DNA of 64,000 nt from JAJRQY01 sp965224435. GTDB taxonomy: Bacteria; Actinomycetota; Acidimicrobiia; Acidimicrobiales; SZUA-35. The notes beneath the pieces were generated by a model. That model saw nothing but the letters and a program-made list of their open reading frames with translations. It searched no databases and was not told the origin of the DNA. The position numbers and the translations under genes are program-made. Location of the stretch: positions 1,178,001-1,242,000 of the forward strand of contig OZ245048.1 in NCBI GenBank assembly GCA_965224435.1. Direction: 5' to 3'. This document shows positions 63,059-64,000 of the stretch, in pieces; positions within the stretch are counted from its first letter, which is position 1; each line of letters opens with the position of its first letter.

Positions 63059-63304
63059 ATGATGGGACTTGCACGAGCGGAAGAGTGTGGTGTTTGCAAC
63101 CAGGAACTGGTGAGCATCGTCATGTCGGTAGACGGCCAAGACCTTGTCATGGTCTCGTGTCAGAAATGTGATACTCGTGCGTGGACACTTGACGGCGAGC
63201 CTGTTGATTTGCAGCATGCTCTGGCCGAGGTCGGCGAGCACAGCGGTAGACGACGTTCCGTGGTGTCGACAGCAGCCGTGCCAGTGACGTCAGCGCTCCA
63301 ATAG
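63059..63304 (+). CDS. Small zinc-ribbon-like protein
   Basis: An 81-residue protein with two CxxC pairs, ECGVCNQE and SCQKCDTR, followed by AWTLDGEPV and an acidic or Arg-rich tail. The pattern is a zinc ribbon seen in small actinobacterial proteins near envelope genes. There are two tandem ATG codons; the first is used. Function unknown. Confidence 0.65.
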   Translation: MMGLARAEECGVCNQELVSIVMSVDGQDLVMVSCQKCDTRAWTLDGEPVDLQHALAEVGEHSGRRRSVVSTAAVPVTSALQ

Positions 63305-63397
63305 CCTGTTGTAGATCAGTCAGTAGATCGTCAATTGACGATATTTCTGAAGCGATGACGCCAGCCAGCGTGGGTGAGATGGCACGATGATCCAGTC

Positions 63398-64000
63398 ATG
63401 ATGAGCAATGAGCCGCAGGTCGCTAATGAAGTCGATCCAGATTTGACCACATCGGAGTCCCCTGAGTCAGCAATGATGAGTCAGGGCGTTGGCCTGTCGC
63501 GCCAACCAATCGAGGCAGAATTGGATCAGTTGGACTCGCTTGACACACCGGAAGCGACCTCAGTGTTTGCCCGACTGAGTGATCGTTTTATTGGGATCGC
63601 TGTACTCGTTGCTGCCCTGTTGTGCTCGCTATTTGTCCTGCTCCAAATGCGTCCCGATCTCCTGATTACCAGCACGACACCATCGGGTGGCGATATGGGG
63701 GCTCATGTGTGGGGACCCGCCTTCATGCGAGATCATCTGCTGACCAGCGGCCGCCTAACTGGTTGGACCCCGGATTGGTACGCCGGATTCCCGGCCTATC
63801 AGTACTACATGGTGGTTCCGGCATTGGCCATTCTGGCCGTGAACGCTGGATTGCCAATCTGGTTGGGAGTTCCCTTGGCCGCTGTTGTGCTCGCCCTGGC
63901 TTATCGAATGGCCGGTCGGTACCCAGCGCACAAGGCTCTTGTTTGGTCGATCGCCGGACTGATCTCGATCCTTCTGGTCGGTGTCTCCTACGGTGCATCA
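63398..64000 (+). CDS. Large multi-pass membrane protein, GT-C-like (partial, runs off right edge)
   Basis: ATG 63398 opens a frame still open at 64000 (201 codons). After a 70-residue acidic cytoplasmic tail, a helix (FIGIAVLVAALLCSLFVLLQ) is followed by TTPSGGDMGAHVWGPAFMRD and LTGWTPDWYAGFPAYQYYMV, then more helices. The GGDMGAHVWGP and DWYAGFPAYQYY blocks are typical of actinobacterial membrane proteins labelled 6-pyruvoyl-tetrahydropterin synthase-related, probably GT-C glycosyltransferases acting outside the membrane. The end of the gene is outside the window. Confidence 0.7.
   Translation, partial: MMSNEPQVANEVDPDLTTSESPESAMMSQGVGLSRQPIEAELDQLDSLDTPEATSVFARLSDRFIGIAVLVAALLCSLFVLLQMRPDLLITSTTPSGGDMGAHVWGPAFMRDHLLTSGRLTGWTPDWYAGFPAYQYYMVVPALAILAVNAGLPIWLGVPLAAVVLALAYRMAGRYPAHKALVWSIAGLISILLVGVSYGAS

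Noticed and set aside
1..64000. CRISPR arrays or rRNA genes
   Set aside because: No regularly spaced repeats of CRISPR type and no rRNA sequence seen in the window.

Overview
The window looks like a chromosome segment of a moderately GC-rich actinobacterium, most likely class Acidimicrobiia or a close relative. This is inferred from gene content: coenzyme F420 genes (cofE, cofD), menaquinone MenA, a DUF3516 Ski2-like helicase, DUF5719, DUF4214 and LCP proteins, frequent GTG/TTG starts and short ATGA/GTGA operon overlaps. No 16S rRNA gene is present, so this is not proven.

Layout. 1-4.5 kb: a fatty acyl-CoA reductase/HAD fusion running off the left edge, a divergent TetR regulator with a palindrome between them, an Imm51 protein, a probable selenoprotein with an in-frame TGA and a SECIS-like hairpin, and ddl. 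4.5-9.8 kb: murF, menA, a membrane protein, a J-domain protein and a lipoprotein. 9.87-14.34 kb: a tRNA-Val gene whose last 45 bases plus three following bases are repeated exactly (48 bp) 4.39 kb downstream. The pair brackets an apparent island with an IS6-family remnant, a 1051-residue secreted beta-propeller/DUF4214 protein and a broken ribbon-helix-helix gene, but no integrase. 14.5-21.2 kb: an SDR, a DUF389 transporter-like protein, an ABM-domain membrane protein, a DUF4332 protein, a small zinc-ribbon protein and a second secreted DUF4214 protein. 21.2-31.5 kb: a DMT exporter and MocR regulator head to head, enoyl-CoA hydratase, HIT, alpha/beta hydrolase, glutaryl-CoA dehydrogenase, a YceH-VOC fusion, an ABC/membrane/ECF-sigma operon and a sterol-desaturase-like enzyme.

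31.7-52.8 kb is mainly envelope carbohydrate: thiN, an LCP ligase, ugd and uxs (UDP-glucuronate then UDP-xylose), three GT-B glycosyltransferases, manC (GDP-mannose), gmd and an RMD-like reductase (probably GDP-rhamnose), and a GT2/membrane protein split by a frameshift, followed by DUF5719. The helicase and the F420 genes sit inside this stretch. 52.9-56 kb: thioredoxin-like protein, ftsH and a CPBP protease. 56.1-62.8 kb: a chemosensory set, cheB-cheR forward and cheA-cheW-mcp reverse, ending at a strong hairpin. CheB has a degenerate receiver, CheA carries two CheW-like domains and the receptor has almost no external sensor. No flagellar gene or cheY is visible here. The right edge holds a zinc-ribbon protein and the start of a large membrane protein.

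Most noteworthy are the probable selenoprotein, the integrase-less tRNA-Val island, the split glycosyltransferase gene and the odd chemosensory architecture.
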